NCBI GenBank assembly: GCA_036925085.1
Contig: JAUPFP010000116.1
Span: 1 to 64,000 of the forward strand
Source: Brachycybe producta
Taxonomy: Eukaryota > Arthropoda > Diplopoda > Playtdesmida > Andrognathidae
Reading direction: 5' to 3'
DNA: 64,000 nt
Of this stretch, positions 11,680 to 25,600 are shown in pieces. The position numbers and the translations under genes are program-made. Under the pieces are notes generated by a model, which was not told the DNA's origin, ran no database searches, and saw only the letters and a list, made by a program, of their open reading frames with translations. Numbering within the stretch: position 1 is the first letter of the stretch; every line of letters starts with the position of its first letter.

Positions 11680-13594
11680 TGCCCAAGGAATGCAATGCAT
11701 CTAAAAGCTTCACTCTACGTCTATTAGTTCATTTGGAATTAATTTTCAAAGTTACATGTCCATGCACAAGCAATGTCAAGCATAGACACTTCAATGATGT
11801 CCACTTTGAACTCGTGTCATTTTTGAACCATGCAGAGCACACAGGAATTGAAGACATTTCTGCATTCCTGAATGTCCAAGGAATGCAATGCATCTAACAG
11901 TTCCATTCTACGAAAATTATTAACAATTCTCCAAAAATGAAATTCTTCCATGAGTACCCCCCTTGGAAGTTTTTCAAAAAACGGCCAAAAATGAAAGTAA
12001 CTGGTGTAATTTTTGAAGCATGCATTGCACACTGGAATTGAAGACATCCCTGCATTCCTGATTGCCCAAGGAATGCAATGCATCTAAAAGCTTCACTCTA
12101 CGTCTATTAGTTCATTTGGAATTAATTTTCAAAGTTACATGTCCATGCACAAGCAATGTCAAGCATAGACACTTCAATGATGTCCACTTTGAACTCGTGT
12201 CATTTTTGAACCATGCAGAGCACACAGGAATTGAAGACATTTCTGCATTCCTGAATGTCCAAGGAATGCAATGCATCTAACAGTTCCATTCTACGAAAAT
12301 TATTAACAATTCTCCAAAAATTAAATTCTTCCATGAGTACCCCCCTTGGAAGTTTTTCAAAAAACGGCCAAAAATGAAAGTAACTGGTGTAATTTTTGAA
12401 GCATGCATTGCACACTGGAATTGAAGATATCCCTGCATTCCTGATTGCCCAAGGAATGCAATGCATCTAAAAGCTTCACTCTACGTCTATTAGTTCATTT
12501 GGAATTAATTTTCAAAGTTACATGTCCATGCACAAGCAATGTCAAGCATAGACACTTCAATGATGTCCACTTTGAACTCGTGTCATTTTTGAACCATGCA
12601 GAGCACACAGGAATTGAAGACATTTCTGCATTCCTGAATGTCCAAGGAATGCAATGCATCTAACAGTTCCATTCTACGAAAATTATTAACAATTCTCCAA
12701 AAATGAAATTCTTCCATGAGTACCCCCCTTGGAAGTTTTTCAAAAAACGGCCAAAAATGAAAGTAACTGGTGTAATTTTTGAAGCATGCATTGCACACTG
12801 GAATTGAAGACATCCCTGCATTCCTGATTGCCCAAGGAATGCAATGCATCTAAAAGCTTCACTCTACGTCTATTAGTTCATTTGGAATTAATTTTCAAAG
12901 TTACATGTCCATGCACAAGCAATGTCAAGCATAGACACTTCAATGATGTCCACTTTGAACTCGTGTCATTTTTGAACCATGCAGAGCACACAGGAATTGA
13001 AGACATTTCTGCATTCCTGAATGTCCAAGGAATGCAATGCATCTAACAGTTCCATTCTACGAAAATTATTAACAATTCTCCAAAAATTAAATTCTTCCAT
13101 GAGTACCCCCCTTGGAAGTTTTTCAAAAAACGGCCAAAAATGAAAGTAACTGGTGTAATTTTTTAAGCATGCATTGCACACTGGAATTGAAGACATCCCT
13201 GCATTCCTGATTGCCCAAGGAATGCAATGCATCTAAAAGCTTCACTCTACGTCTATTAGTTCATTTGGAATTAATTTTCAAAGTTACATGTAGTTGCACA
13301 AGCAATGTCAAGCATAGACACTTCAATGATGTCCACTTTGAACTCGTGTCATTTTTGAACCATGCAGAGCACACAGGAATTGAAGACATTTCTGCATTCC
13401 TGAATGTCCAAGGAATGCAATGCATCTAACAGTTCCATTCTACGAAAATTATTAACAATTCTCCAAAAATTAAATTCTTCCATGAGTACCCCCCTTGGAA
13501 GTTTTTCAAAAAACGGCCAAAAATGAAAGTAACTGGTGTAATTTTTGAAGCATGCATTGCACACTGGAATTGAAGACATCCCTGCATTCCTGAT
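11680..13594 (+). repeat. Five-unit higher-order block (1,915 bp), copy 1
   Basis: Five consecutive units are repeated directly downstream. Ordered markers are aaatgaaattc, gatatcc (12,427), aaatgaaattc, ttttttaagc (about 13,160) and catgtagttgc (about 13,288). Each recurs exactly 1,915 bp later. Limits are approximate within one unit. Confidence 0.87.
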
Positions 13595-15509
13595 TGCCCA
13601 AGGAATGCAATGCATCTAAAAGCTTCACTCTACGTCTATTAGTTCATTTGGAATTAATTTTCAAAGTTACATGTCCATGCACAAGCAATGTCAAGCATAG
13701 ACACTTCAATGATGTCCACTTTGAACTCGTGTCATTTTTGAACCATGCAGAGCACACAGGAATTGAAGACATTTCTGCATTCCTGAATGTCCAAGGAATG
13801 CAATGCATCTAACAGTTCCATTCTACGAAAATTATTAACAATTCTCCAAAAATGAAATTCTTCCATGAGTACCCCCCTTGGAAGTTTTTCAAAAAACGGC
13901 CAAAAATGAAAGTAACTGGTGTAATTTTTGAAGCATGCATTGCACACTGGAATTGAAGACATCCCTGCATTCCTGATTGCCCAAGGAATGCAATGCATCT
14001 AAAAGCTTCACTCTACGTCTATTAGTTCATTTGGAATTAATTTTCAAAGTTACATGTCCATGCACAAGCAATGTCAAGCATAGACACTTCAATGATGTCC
14101 ACTTTGAACTCGTGTCATTTTTGAACCATGCAGAGCACACAGGAATTGAAGACATTTCTGCATTCCTGAATGTCCAAGGAATGCAATGCATCTAACAGTT
14201 CCATTCTACGAAAATTATTAACAATTCTCCAAAAATTAAATTCTTCCATGAGTACCCCCCTTGGAAGTTTTTCAAAAAACGGCCAAAAATGAAAGTAACT
14301 GGTGTAATTTTTGAAGCATGCATTGCACACTGGAATTGAAGATATCCCTGCATTCCTGATTGCCCAAGGAATGCAATGCATCTAAAAGCTTCACTCTACG
14401 TCTATTAGTTCATTTGGAATTAATTTTCAAAGTTACATGTCCATGCACAAGCAATGTCAAGCATAGACACTTCAATGATGTCCACTTTGAACTCGTGTCA
14501 TTTTTGAACCATGCAGAGCACACAGGAATTGAAGACATTTCTGCATTCCTGAATGTCCAAGGAATGCAATGCATCTAACAGTTCCATTCTACGAAAATTA
14601 TTAACAATTCTCCAAAAATGAAATTCTTCCATGAGTACCCCCCTTGGAAGTTTTTCAAAAAACGGCCAAAAATGAAAGTAACTGGTGTAATTTTTGAAGC
14701 ATGCATTGCACACTGGAATTGAAGACATCCCTGCATTCCTGATTGCCCAAGGAATGCAATGCATCTAAAAGCTTCACTCTACGTCTATTAGTTCATTTGG
14801 AATTAATTTTCAAAGTTACATGTCCATGCACAAGCAATGTCAAGCATAGACACTTCAATGATGTCCACTTTGAACTCGTGTCATTTTTGAACCATGCAGA
14901 GCACACAGGAATTGAAGACATTTCTGCATTCCTGAATGTCCAAGGAATGCAATGCATCTAACAGTTCCATTCTACGAAAATTATTAACAATTCTCCAAAA
15001 ATTAAATTCTTCCATGAGTACCCCCCTTGGAAGTTTTTCAAAAAACGGCCAAAAATGAAAGTAACTGGTGTAATTTTTTAAGCATGCATTGCACACTGGA
15101 ATTGAAGACATCCCTGCATTCCTGATTGCCCAAGGAATGCAATGCATCTAAAAGCTTCACTCTACGTCTATTAGTTCATTTGGAATTAATTTTCAAAGTT
15201 ACATGTAGTTGCACAAGCAATGTCAAGCATAGACACTTCAATGATGTCCACTTTGAACTCGTGTCATTTTTGAACCATGCAGAGCACACAGGAATTGAAG
15301 ACATTTCTGCATTCCTGAATGTCCAAGGAATGCAATGCATCTAACAGTTCCATTCTACGAAAATTATTAACAATTCTCCAAAAATTAAATTCTTCCATGA
15401 GTACCCCCCTTGGAAGTTTTTCAAAAAACGGCCAAAAATGAAAGTAACTGGTGTAATTTTTGAAGCATGCATTGCACACTGGAATTGAAGACATCCCTGC
15501 ATTCCTGAT
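13595..15509 (+). repeat. Five-unit higher-order block (1,915 bp), copy 2
   Basis: Tandem repeat of the preceding five units with the same markers in the same order: gatatcc at 14,341, ttttttaagc near 15,074 and catgtagttgc near 15,203. The similarity ends after this block, where the next A half has aaattaaattc in place of aaatgaaattc. Confidence 0.87.
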
Positions 15510-15894
15510 TGCCCAAGGAATGCAATGCATCTAAAAGCTTCACTCTACGTCTATTAGTTCATTTGGAATTAATTTTCAAAGTTACATGTCCATGCACAAG
15601 CAATGTCAAGCATAGACACTTCAATGATGTCCACTTTGAACTCGTGTCATTTTTGAACCATGCAGAGCACACAGGAATTGAAGACATTTCTGCATTCCTG
15701 AATGTCCAAGGAATGCAATGCATCTAACAGTTCCATTCTACGAAAATTATTAACAATTCTCCAAAAATTAAATTCTTCCATGAGTACCCCCCTTGGAAGT
15801 TTTTCAAAAAACGGCCAAAAATGAAAGTAACTGGTGTAATTTTTGAAGCATGCATTGCACACTGGAATTGAAGACATCCCTGCATTCCTGATTG

Positions 15895-16087
15895 CCCAAG
15901 GAATGCAATGCATCTAAAAGCTTCACTCTACGTCTATTATTTCATTTGGAATTAATTTTCAAAGTTACATATCCATGCACAAGCAATGTCAAGCATAGAC
16001 ACTTCAATGATGTCCACTTTGAACTCGTGTCATTTTTGAACCATGCAGAGCACACAGGAATTGAAGACATTTCTGCATTCCTGAATG
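15895..16087 (+). repeat. Hybrid B half at a duplication joint
   Basis: The left part has attatttcatt and catatcc, as in the unit at about 5,936. The right part has gtcaagc and ctcgtg, as in the common type about two units later (6,702 onward). The switch lies between catatcc and gtcaagc, about 15,973-15,992. It marks the left joint of the second copy of the 5.6-kb duplication and is a likely crossover point. Confidence 0.82.
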
Positions 16088-19000
16088 TCCAAGGAATGCA
16101 ATGCATCTAACAGTTCCATTCTACGAAAATTATTAACAATTCTCCAAAAATTAAATTCTTCCATGAGTACCCCCCTTGGAAGTTTTTCAAAAAACGGCCA
16201 AAAATGAAAGTAACTGGTGTAATTTTTGAAGCATGCATTGCACACTGGAATTGAAGACATCCCTGCATTCCTGATTGCCCAAGGAATGCAATGCATCTAA
16301 AAGCTTCACTCTACGTCTATTAGTTCATTTGGAATTAATTTTCAAAGTTACATGTCCATGCACAAGCAATGTCAAGCATAGAGACTTCAATGATGTCCAC
16401 TTTGAACTCGTGTCATTTTTGAACCATGCAGAGCACACAGGAATTGAAGACATTTCTGCATTCCTGAATGTCCAAGGAATGCAATGCATCTAACAGTTCC
16501 ATTCTACGAAAATTATTAACAATTCTCCAAAAATGAAATTCTTCCATGAGTACCCCCCTTGGAAGTTTTTCAAAAAACGGCCAAAAATGAAAGTAACTGG
16601 TGTAATTTTTGAAGCATGCATTGCACACTGGAATTGAAGACATCCCTGCATTCCTGATTGCCCAAGGAATGCAATGCATCTAAAAGCTTCACTCTACGTC
16701 TATTAGTTCATTTGGAATTAATTTTCAAAGTTACATGTCCATGCACAAGCAATGTCAAGCATAGACACTTCAATGATGTCCACTTTGAACTCGTGTCATT
16801 TTTGAACCATGCAGAGCACACAGGAATTGAAGACATTTCTGCATTCCTGAATGTCCAAGGAATGCAATGCATCTAACAGTTCCATTCTACGAAAATTATT
16901 AACAATTCTCCAAAAATTAAATTCTTCCATGAGTACCCCCCTTGGAAGTTTTTCAAAAAACGGCCAAAAATGAAAGTAACTGGTGTACTTTTTGAAGCAT
17001 GCATTGCACACTGGAATTGAAGACATCCCTGCATTCCTGATTGCCCAAGGAATGCAATGCATCTAAAAGCTTCACTCTACGTCTATTAGTTCATTTGGAA
17101 TTAATTTTCAAAGTTACATGTCCATGCACAAGCAATGTCAAGCATAGAGACTTCAATGATGTCCACTTTGAACTCGTGTCATTTTTGAACCATGCAGAGC
17201 ACACAGGAATTGAAGACATTTCTGCATTCCTGAATGTCCAAGGAATGCAATGCATCTAACAGTTCCATTCTACGAAAATTATTAACAATTCTCCAAAAAT
17301 GAAATTCTTCCATGAGTACCCCCCTTGGAAGTTTTTCAAAAAACGGCCAAAAATGAAAGTAACTGGTGTAATTTTTGAAGCATGCATTGCACACTGGAAT
17401 TGAAGACATCCCTGCATTCCTGATTGCCCAAGGAATGCAATGCATCTAAAAGCTTCACTCTACGTCTATTAGTTCATTTGGAATTAATTTTCAAAGTTAC
17501 ATGTCCATGCACAAGCAATGTCAAGCATAGACACTTCAATGATGTCCACTTTGAACTCGTGTCATTTTTGAACCATGCAGAGCACACAGGAATTGAAGAC
17601 ATTTCTGCATTCCTGAATGTCCAAGGAATGCAATGCATCTAACAGTTCCATTCTACGAAAATTATTAACAATTCTCCAAAAATTAAATTCTTCCATGAGT
17701 ACCCCCCTTGGAAGTTTTTCAAAAAACGGCCAAAAATGAAAGTAACTGGTGTAATTTTTGAAGCATGCATTGCACACTGGAATTGAAGACATCCCTGCAT
17801 TCCTGATTGCCCAAGGAATGCAATGCATCTAAAAGCTTCACTCTACGTCTATTAGTTCATTTGGAATTAATTTTCAAAGTTACATGTCCATGCACAAGCA
17901 ATGTCAAGCATAGACACTTCAATGATGTCCACTTTGAACTCGTGTCATTTTTGAACCATGCAGAGCACACAGGAATTGAAGACATTTCTGCATTCCTGAA
18001 TGTCCAAGGAATGCAATGCATCTAACAGTTCCATTCTACGAAAATTATTAACAATTCTCCAAAAATTAAATTCTTCCATGAGTACCCCCCTTGGAAGTTT
18101 TTCAAAAAACGGCCAAAAATGAAAGTAACTGGTGTAATTTTTGAAGCATGCATTGCACACTGGAATTGAAGACATCCCTGCATTCCTGATTGCCCAAGGA
18201 ATGCAATGCATCTAAAAGCTTCACTCTACGTCTATTAGTTCATTTGGAATTAATTTTCAAAGTTACATGTCCATGCACAAGCAATGTCAAGCATAGACAC
18301 TTCAATGATGTCCACTTTGAACTCGTGTCATTTTTGAACCATGCAGAGCACACAGGAATTGAAGACATTTCTGCATTCCTGAATGTCCAAGGAATGCAAT
18401 GCATCTAACAGTTCCATTCTACGAAAATTATTAACAATTCTCCAAAAATTAAATTCTTCCATGAGTACCCCCCTTGGAAGTTTTTCAAAAAACGGCCAAA
18501 AATGAAAGTAACTGGTGTAATTTTTGAAGCATGCATTGCACACTGGAATTGAAGACATCCCTGCATTCCTGATTGCCCAAGGAATGCAATGCATCTAAAA
18601 GCTTCACTCTACGTCTATTAGTTCATTTGGAATTAATTTTCAAAGTTACATGTCCATGCACAAGCAATGTCAAGCATAGACACTTCAATGATGTCCACTT
18701 TGAACTCGTGTCATTTTTGAACCATGCAGAGCACACAGGAATTGAAGACATTTCTGCATTCCTGAATGTCCAAGGAATGCAATGCATCTAACAGTTCCAT
18801 TCTACGAAAATTATTAACAATTCTCCAAAAATGAAATTCTTCCATGAGTACCCCCCTTGGAAGTTTTTCAAAAAACGGCCAAAAATGAAAGTAACTGGTG
18901 TAATTTTTGAAGCATGCATTGCACACTGGAATTGAAGACATCCCTGCATTCCTGATTGCCCAAGGAATGCAATGCATCTAAAAGCTTCACTCTACGTCTA

Positions 19001-21618
19001 TTAGTTCATTTGGAATTAATTTTCAAAGTGACATATCCATGCACAAGCAATGTCATGCATAGACACTTCAATGATGTCCACTTTGAACTGGTGTCATTTT
19101 TGAACCATGCAGAGCACACAGGAATTGAAGACATTTCTGCATTCCTGAATGTCCAAAGAATGCAATGCATCTAACAGTTCCATTCTACGAAAATTATTAA
19201 CAATTCTCCAAAAATTAAATTCTTTCATGAGTACCCCCCTTGGAAGTTTTTCAAAAAACGGCCAAAAATGAAAGTAACTTGTGTAATTTTTGAAGCATGC
19301 ATTGCACACTGGAATTGAAGACATCCCTGCATTCCTGATTGTCCAAGGAATGCAATGCATCTAAAAGCTTCACTCTATGTCCATTAGTTCATTTGGAATT
19401 AATTTTCGAAGTTTCATGTCCATGCACAAGCAATGTCAAGCATAGACACTTCAATGATGTCCACTTTGAACTCGTGTCATTTTTGAACCATGCAGAGCAC
19501 ACAGGAATTGAAGACATTTCTGCATTCCTGAATGTCCAAGGAATGCAATGCATCTAACAGTTCCATTCTACGAAAATTATTAACAATTCTCCAAAAATGA
19601 AATTCTTCCATGAGTACCCCCCTTGGAAGTTTTTCAAAAAACGGCCAAAAATGAAAGTAACTGGTGTAATTTTTGAAGCATGCATTGCACACTGGAATTG
19701 AAGACATCCCTGCATTCCTGATTGCCCAAGGAATGCAATGCATCTAAAAGCTTCACTCTACGTCTATTAGTTCATTTGGAATTAATTTTCAAAGTTACAT
19801 GTCCATGCACAAGCAATGTCAAGCATAGACACTTCAATGATGTCCACTTTGAACTCGTGTCATTTTTGAACCATGCAGAGCACACAGGAATTGAAGACAT
19901 TTCTGCATTCCTGAATGTCCAAGGAATGCAATGCATCTAACAGTTCCATTCTACGAAAATTATTAACAATTCTCCAAAAATTAAATTCTTCCATGAGTAC
20001 CCCCCTTGGAAGTTTTTCAAAAAACGGCCAAAAATGAAAGTAACTGGTGTAATTTTTGAAGCATGCATTGCACACTGGAATTGAAGACATCCCTGCATTC
20101 CTGATTGCCCAAGGAATGCAATGCATCTAAAAGCTTCACTCTACGTCTATTAGTTCATTTGGAATTAATTTTCAAAGTTACATATCCATGCACAAGCAAT
20201 GTCATGCATAGACACTTCAATGATGTCCACTTTGAACTGGTGTCATTTTTGAACCATGCAGAGCACACAGGAATTGAAGACATTTCTGCATTCCTGAATG
20301 TCCAAAGAATGCAATGCATCTAACAGTTCCATTCTACGAAAATTATTAACAATTCCCAAAAAATTAAATTCTTTCATATGTATTCCCCTTGGAAGTTTTT
20401 CAAAAAACGGCCATAAAATGAAAGTAACTTCTGTAATTTTTGAAGCATGCATTGCACACTGGAATTGAAGACATCCCTGCATTCCTGATTGTCCAAGGAA
20501 TGCAATGCATCTAAAAGCTTCACTCTATGTCCATTAGTTCATTTGGAATTAATTTTCGAAGTTTCATGTCCATGCACAAGCAATGTCAAGCATAGACACT
20601 TCAATGATGTCCACTTTGAACTGGTGTCATTTTTGAACCATGCAGAGCACACAGGAATTGAAGACATTTCTGCATTCCTGAATGTCCAAGGAATGCAATG
20701 CATCTAACAGTTCCATTCTACGAAAATTATTAACAATTCTCCAAAAATGAAATTCTTCCATGAGTACCCCCCTTGGAAGTTTTTCAAAAAACGGCCAAAA
20801 ATGAAAGTAACTGGTGTAATTTTTGAAGCATGCATTGCACACTGGAATTGAAGATATCCCTGCATTCCTGATTGCCCAAGGAATGCAATGCATCTAAAAG
20901 CTTCACTCTACGTCTATTAGTTCATTTGGAATTAATTTTCAAAGTTACATGTCCATGCACAAGCAATGTCAAGCATAGACACTTCAATGATGTCCACTTT
21001 GAACTCGTGTCATTTTTGAACCATGCAGAGCACACAGGAATTGAAGACATTTCTGCATTCCTGAATGTCCAAGGAATGCAATGCATCTAACAGTTCCATT
21101 CTACGAAAATTATTAACAATTCTCCAAAAATGAAATTCTTCCATGAGTACCCCCCTTGGAAGTTTTTCAAAAAACGGCCAAAAATGAAAGTAACTGGTGT
21201 AATTTTTGAAGCATGCATTGCACACTGGAATTGAAGACATCCCTGCATTCCTGATTGCCCAAGGAATGCAATGCATCTAAAAGCTTCACTCTACGTCTAT
21301 TAGTTCATTTGGAATTAATTTTCAAAGTTACATGTCCATGCACAAGCAATGTCAAGCATAGACACTTCAATGATGTCCACTTTGAACTCGTGTCATTTTT
21401 GAACCATGCAGAGCACACAGGAATTGAAGACATTTCTGCATTCCTGAATGTCCAAGGAATGCAATGCATCTAACAGTTCCATTCTACGAAAATTATTAAC
21501 AATTCTCCAAAAATTAAATTCTTCCATGAGTACCCCCCTTGGAAGTTTTTCAAAAAACGGCCAAAAATGAAAGTAACTGGTGTAATTTTTGAAGCATGCA
21601 TTGCACACTGGAATTGAA
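15973..21618 (+). repeat. Segmental duplication within the array, copy 2 (~5.6 kb)
   Basis: Repeats the order of units of 6,780-12,425: tagagac at 16,382 and 17,148, aagtgacatatcc near 19,028, the altered spacer A near 20,341-20,433 and gatatcc near 20,853. Differences include gtacttttt near 16,986 (private) and a T/G change in one spacer A. The near-identity implies a recent event. Confidence 0.85.
20341..20433 (+). repeat. Altered spacer A, copy 2
   Basis: Same cluster of changes as at 11,148-11,240 (ttcatatgtattcccc, ccataaaatg, acttctgtaa), offset exactly 9,193 bp, again giving a 384-bp unit. Confidence 0.88.
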
Positions 21619-22681
21619 GACATCCCTGCATTCCTGATTGCCCAAGGAATGCAATGCATCTAAAAGCTTCACTCTACGTCTATTAGTTCATTTGGAATTA
21701 ATTTTCAAAGTTACATGTCCATGCACAAGCAATGTCAAGCATAGATACTTCAATGATGTCCACTTTGAACTCGTGTCATTTTTGAACCATGCAGAGCACA
21801 CAGGAATTGAAGACATTTCTGCATTCCTGAATGTCCAAGGAATGCAATGCATCTAACAGTTCCATTCTACGAAAATTATTAACAATTCTCCAAAAATTAA
21901 ATTCTTCCATGAGTACCCCCCTTGGAAGTTTTTCAAAAAACGGCCAAAAATGAAAGTAACTGGTGTAATTTTTGAAGCATGCATTGCACACTGGAATTGA
22001 AGACATCCCTGCATTCCTGATTGCCCAAGGAATGCAATGCATCTAAAAGCTTCACTCTACGTCTATTAGTTCATTTGGAATTAATTTTCAAAGTTACATG
22101 TCCATGCACAAGCAATGTCAAGCATAGACACTTCAATGATGTCCACTTTGAACTCGTGTCATTTTTGAACCATGCAGAGCACACAGGAATTGAAGACATT
22201 TCTGCATTCCTGAATGTCCAAGGAATGCAATGCATCTAACAGTTCCATTCTACGAAAATTATTAACAATTCTCCAAAAATTAAATTCTTCCATGAGTACC
22301 CCCCTTGGAAGTTTTTCAAAAAACGGCCAAAAATGAAAGTAACTGGTGTAATTTTTGAAGCATGCATTGCACACTGGAATTGAAGACATCCCTGCATTTC
22401 TGATTGCCCAAGGAATGCAATGCATCTAAAAGCTTCACTCTACGTCTATTAGTTCATTTGGAATTAATTTTCAAAGTTACATGTCCATGCACAAGCAATG
22501 TCAAGCATAGAGACTTCAATGATGTCCACTTTGAACTCGTGTCATTTTTGAACCATGCAGAGCACACAGGAATTGAAGACATTTCTGCATTCCTGAATGT
22601 CCAAGGAATGCAATGCATCTAACAGTTCCATTCTACGAAAATTATTAACAATTCTCCAAAAATGAAATTCTTCCATGAGTA

Positions 22682-22688
22682 CCCCCCC
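22682..22688 (+). other. C7 length variant of the spacer A run
   Basis: Seven C in place of six make this unit 384 bp. The same change occurs at 23,832-23,838, 28,813-28,819, 48,316-48,322 and 52,147-52,153. Confidence 0.9.
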
Positions 22689-25600
22689 TTGGAAGTTTTT
22701 CAAAAAACGGCCAAAAATGAAAGTAACTGGTGTAATTTTTGAAGCATGCATTGCACACTGGAATTGAAGACATCCCTGCATTCCTGATTGCCCAAGGAAT
22801 GCAATGCATCTAAAAGCTTCACTCTACATCTATTAGTTCATTTGGAATTAATTTTCAAAGTTACATGTCCATGCACAAGCAATGTCAAGCATAGACACTT
22901 CAATGATGTCCACTTTGAACTCGTGTCATTTTTGAACCATGCAGAGCACACAGGAATTGAAGACATTTCTGCATTCCTGAATGTCCAAGGAATGCAATGC
23001 ATCTAACAGTTCCATTCTACGAAAATTATTAACAATTCTCCAAAAATTAAATTCTTCCTTGAGTACCCCCCTTGGAAGTTTTTCAAAAAACGGCCAAAAA
23101 TGAAAGTAACTGGTGTAATTTTTGAAGCATGCATTGCACACTGGAATTGAAGACATCCCTGCATTCCTGATTGCCCAAGGAATGCAATGCATCTAAAAGC
23201 TTCACTCTACGTCTATTAGTTCATTTGGAATTAATTTTCAAAGTTACATGTCCATGCACAAGCAATGTCAAGCATAGACACTTCAATGATGTCCACTTTG
23301 AACTCGTGTCATTTTTGAACCATGCAGAGCACACAGGAATTGAAGACATTTCTGCATTCCTGAATGTCCAAGGAATGCAATGCATCTAACAGTTCCATTC
23401 TACGAAAATTATTAACAATTCTCCAAAAATGAAATTCTTCCATGAGTACCCCCCTTGGAAGTTTTTCAAAAAACGGCCAAAAATGAAAGTAACTGGTGTA
23501 ATTTTTGAAGCATGCATTGCACACTGGAATTGAAGACATCCTTGCATTCCTGATTGCCCAAGGAATGCAATGCATCTAAAAGCTTCACTCTACGTCTATT
23601 AGTTCATTTGGAATTAATTTTCAAAGTTACATGTCCATGCACAAGCAATGTCAAGCATAGACACTTCAATGATGTCCACTTTGAACTCGTGTCATTTTTG
23701 AACCATGCAGAGCACACAGGAATTGAAGACATTTCTGCATTCCTGAATGTCAAAGGAATGCAATGCATCTAACAGTTCCATTCTACGAAAATTATTAACA
23801 ATTCTCCAAAAATTAAATTCTTCCATGAGTACCCCCCCTTGGAAGTTTTTCAAAAAACGGCCAAAAATGAAAGTAACTTTTGTAATTTTTGAAGCATGCA
23901 TTGCACACTGGAATTGAAGACATCCCTGCATTCCTGATTGCCCAAGGAATGCAATGCATCTAAAAGCTTCACTCTACGTCTATTAGTTCATTTGGAATTA
24001 ATTTTCAAAGTTACATGTCCATGCACAAGCAATGTCAAGCATAGACACTTCAATGATGTCCACTTTGAACTCGTGTCATTTTTGAACCATGCAGAGCACA
24101 CAGGAATTGAAGACATTTCTGCATTCCTGAATGTCCAAGGAATGCAATGCATCTAACAGTTCCATTCTACGAAAATTATTAACAATTCTCCAAAAATTAA
24201 ATTCTTCCATGAGTACCCCCCTTGGAAGTTTTTCAAAAAACGGCCAAAAATGAAAGTAACTGGTGTAATTTTTGAAGCATGCATTGCACACTGGAATTGA
24301 AGACATCCCTGCATTCCTGATTGCCCAAGGAATGCAATGCATCTAAAAGCTTCACTCTACGTCTATTAGTTCATTTGGAATAAATTTCCAAAGTTACATG
24401 TCCATGCACAAGCAATGTCAAGCATAGACACTTCAATGATGTCCACTTTGAACTCGTGTCATTTTTGAACCATGCAGAGCACACAGGAATTGAAGACATT
24501 TCTGCATTCCTGAATGTCCAAGGAATGCAATGCATCTAACAGTTCCATTCTACGAAAATTATTAACAATTCTCCAAAAATTAAATTCTTCCATGAGTACC
24601 CCCCTTGGAAGTTTTTCAAAAAACGGCCAAAAATGAAAGTAACTGGTGTAATTTTTGAAGCATGCATTGCACACTGGAATTGAAGACATCCCTGCATTCC
24701 TGATTGCCCAAGGAATGCAATGCATCTAAAAGCTTCACTCTACGTCTATTAGTTCATTTGGAATTAATTTTCAAAGTTACATGTCCATGCACAAGCAATG
24801 TCAAGCATAGACACTTCAATGATGTCCACTTTGAACTCGTGTCATTTTTGAACCATGCAGAGCACACAGGAATTGAAGACATTTCTGCATTCCTGAATGT
24901 CCAAGGAATGCAATGCATCTAACAGTTCCATTCTACGAAAATTATTAACAATTCTCCAAAAATTAAATTCTTCCATGAGTACCCCCCTTGGAAGTTTTTC
25001 AAAAAACGGCCAAAAATGAAAGTAACTGGTGTAATTTTTGAAGCTTGCATTGCACACTGGAATTGAAGACATCCCTGCATTCCTGATTGCCCAAGGAATG
25101 CAATGCATCTAAAAGCTTCACTCTACGTCTATTAGTTCATTTGGAATTAATTTTCAAAGTTACATGTCCATGCACAAGCAATGTCAAGCATAGACACTTC
25201 AATGATGTCCACTTTGAACTCGTGTCATTTTTGAACCATGCAGAGCACACAGGAATTGAAGACATTTCTGCATTCCTGAATGTCCAAGGAATGCAATGCA
25301 TCTAACAGTTCCATTCTACGAAAATTATTAACAATTCTCCAAAAATTAAATTCTTCCATGAGTAACCCCCTTGAAAGTTTTTCAAAAAACGGCCAAAAAT
25401 GAAAGTAACTGGTGTAATTTTTGAAGCATGCATTGCACACTAGAATTGAAGACATCCTTGCATTCCTGATTGCCCAAGGAATGCAATGCATCTAAAAGCT
25501 TCACTCTACGTCTATTAGTTCATTTGGAATTAATTTTCAAAGTTACATGTCCATGCACAAGCAATGTCAAGCATAGACACTTCAATGATGTCCACTTTGA

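Larger units (their letters stand above)
6780..12425 (+). repeat. Segmental duplication within the array, copy 1 (~5.6 kb)
   Basis: About fifteen units recur in the same order at 15,973-21,618, offset 9,193 bp (24 units plus one base from an insertion). Shared rare markers include tagagac at 7,189 and 7,955, aagtgacatatcc near 9,835, and the altered A half near 11,160-11,235. Private differences are few, such as gtaccaccctt near 8,510 in this copy. The right limit is set by gatatcc at 12,427, absent from the other copy. Confidence 0.85.
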
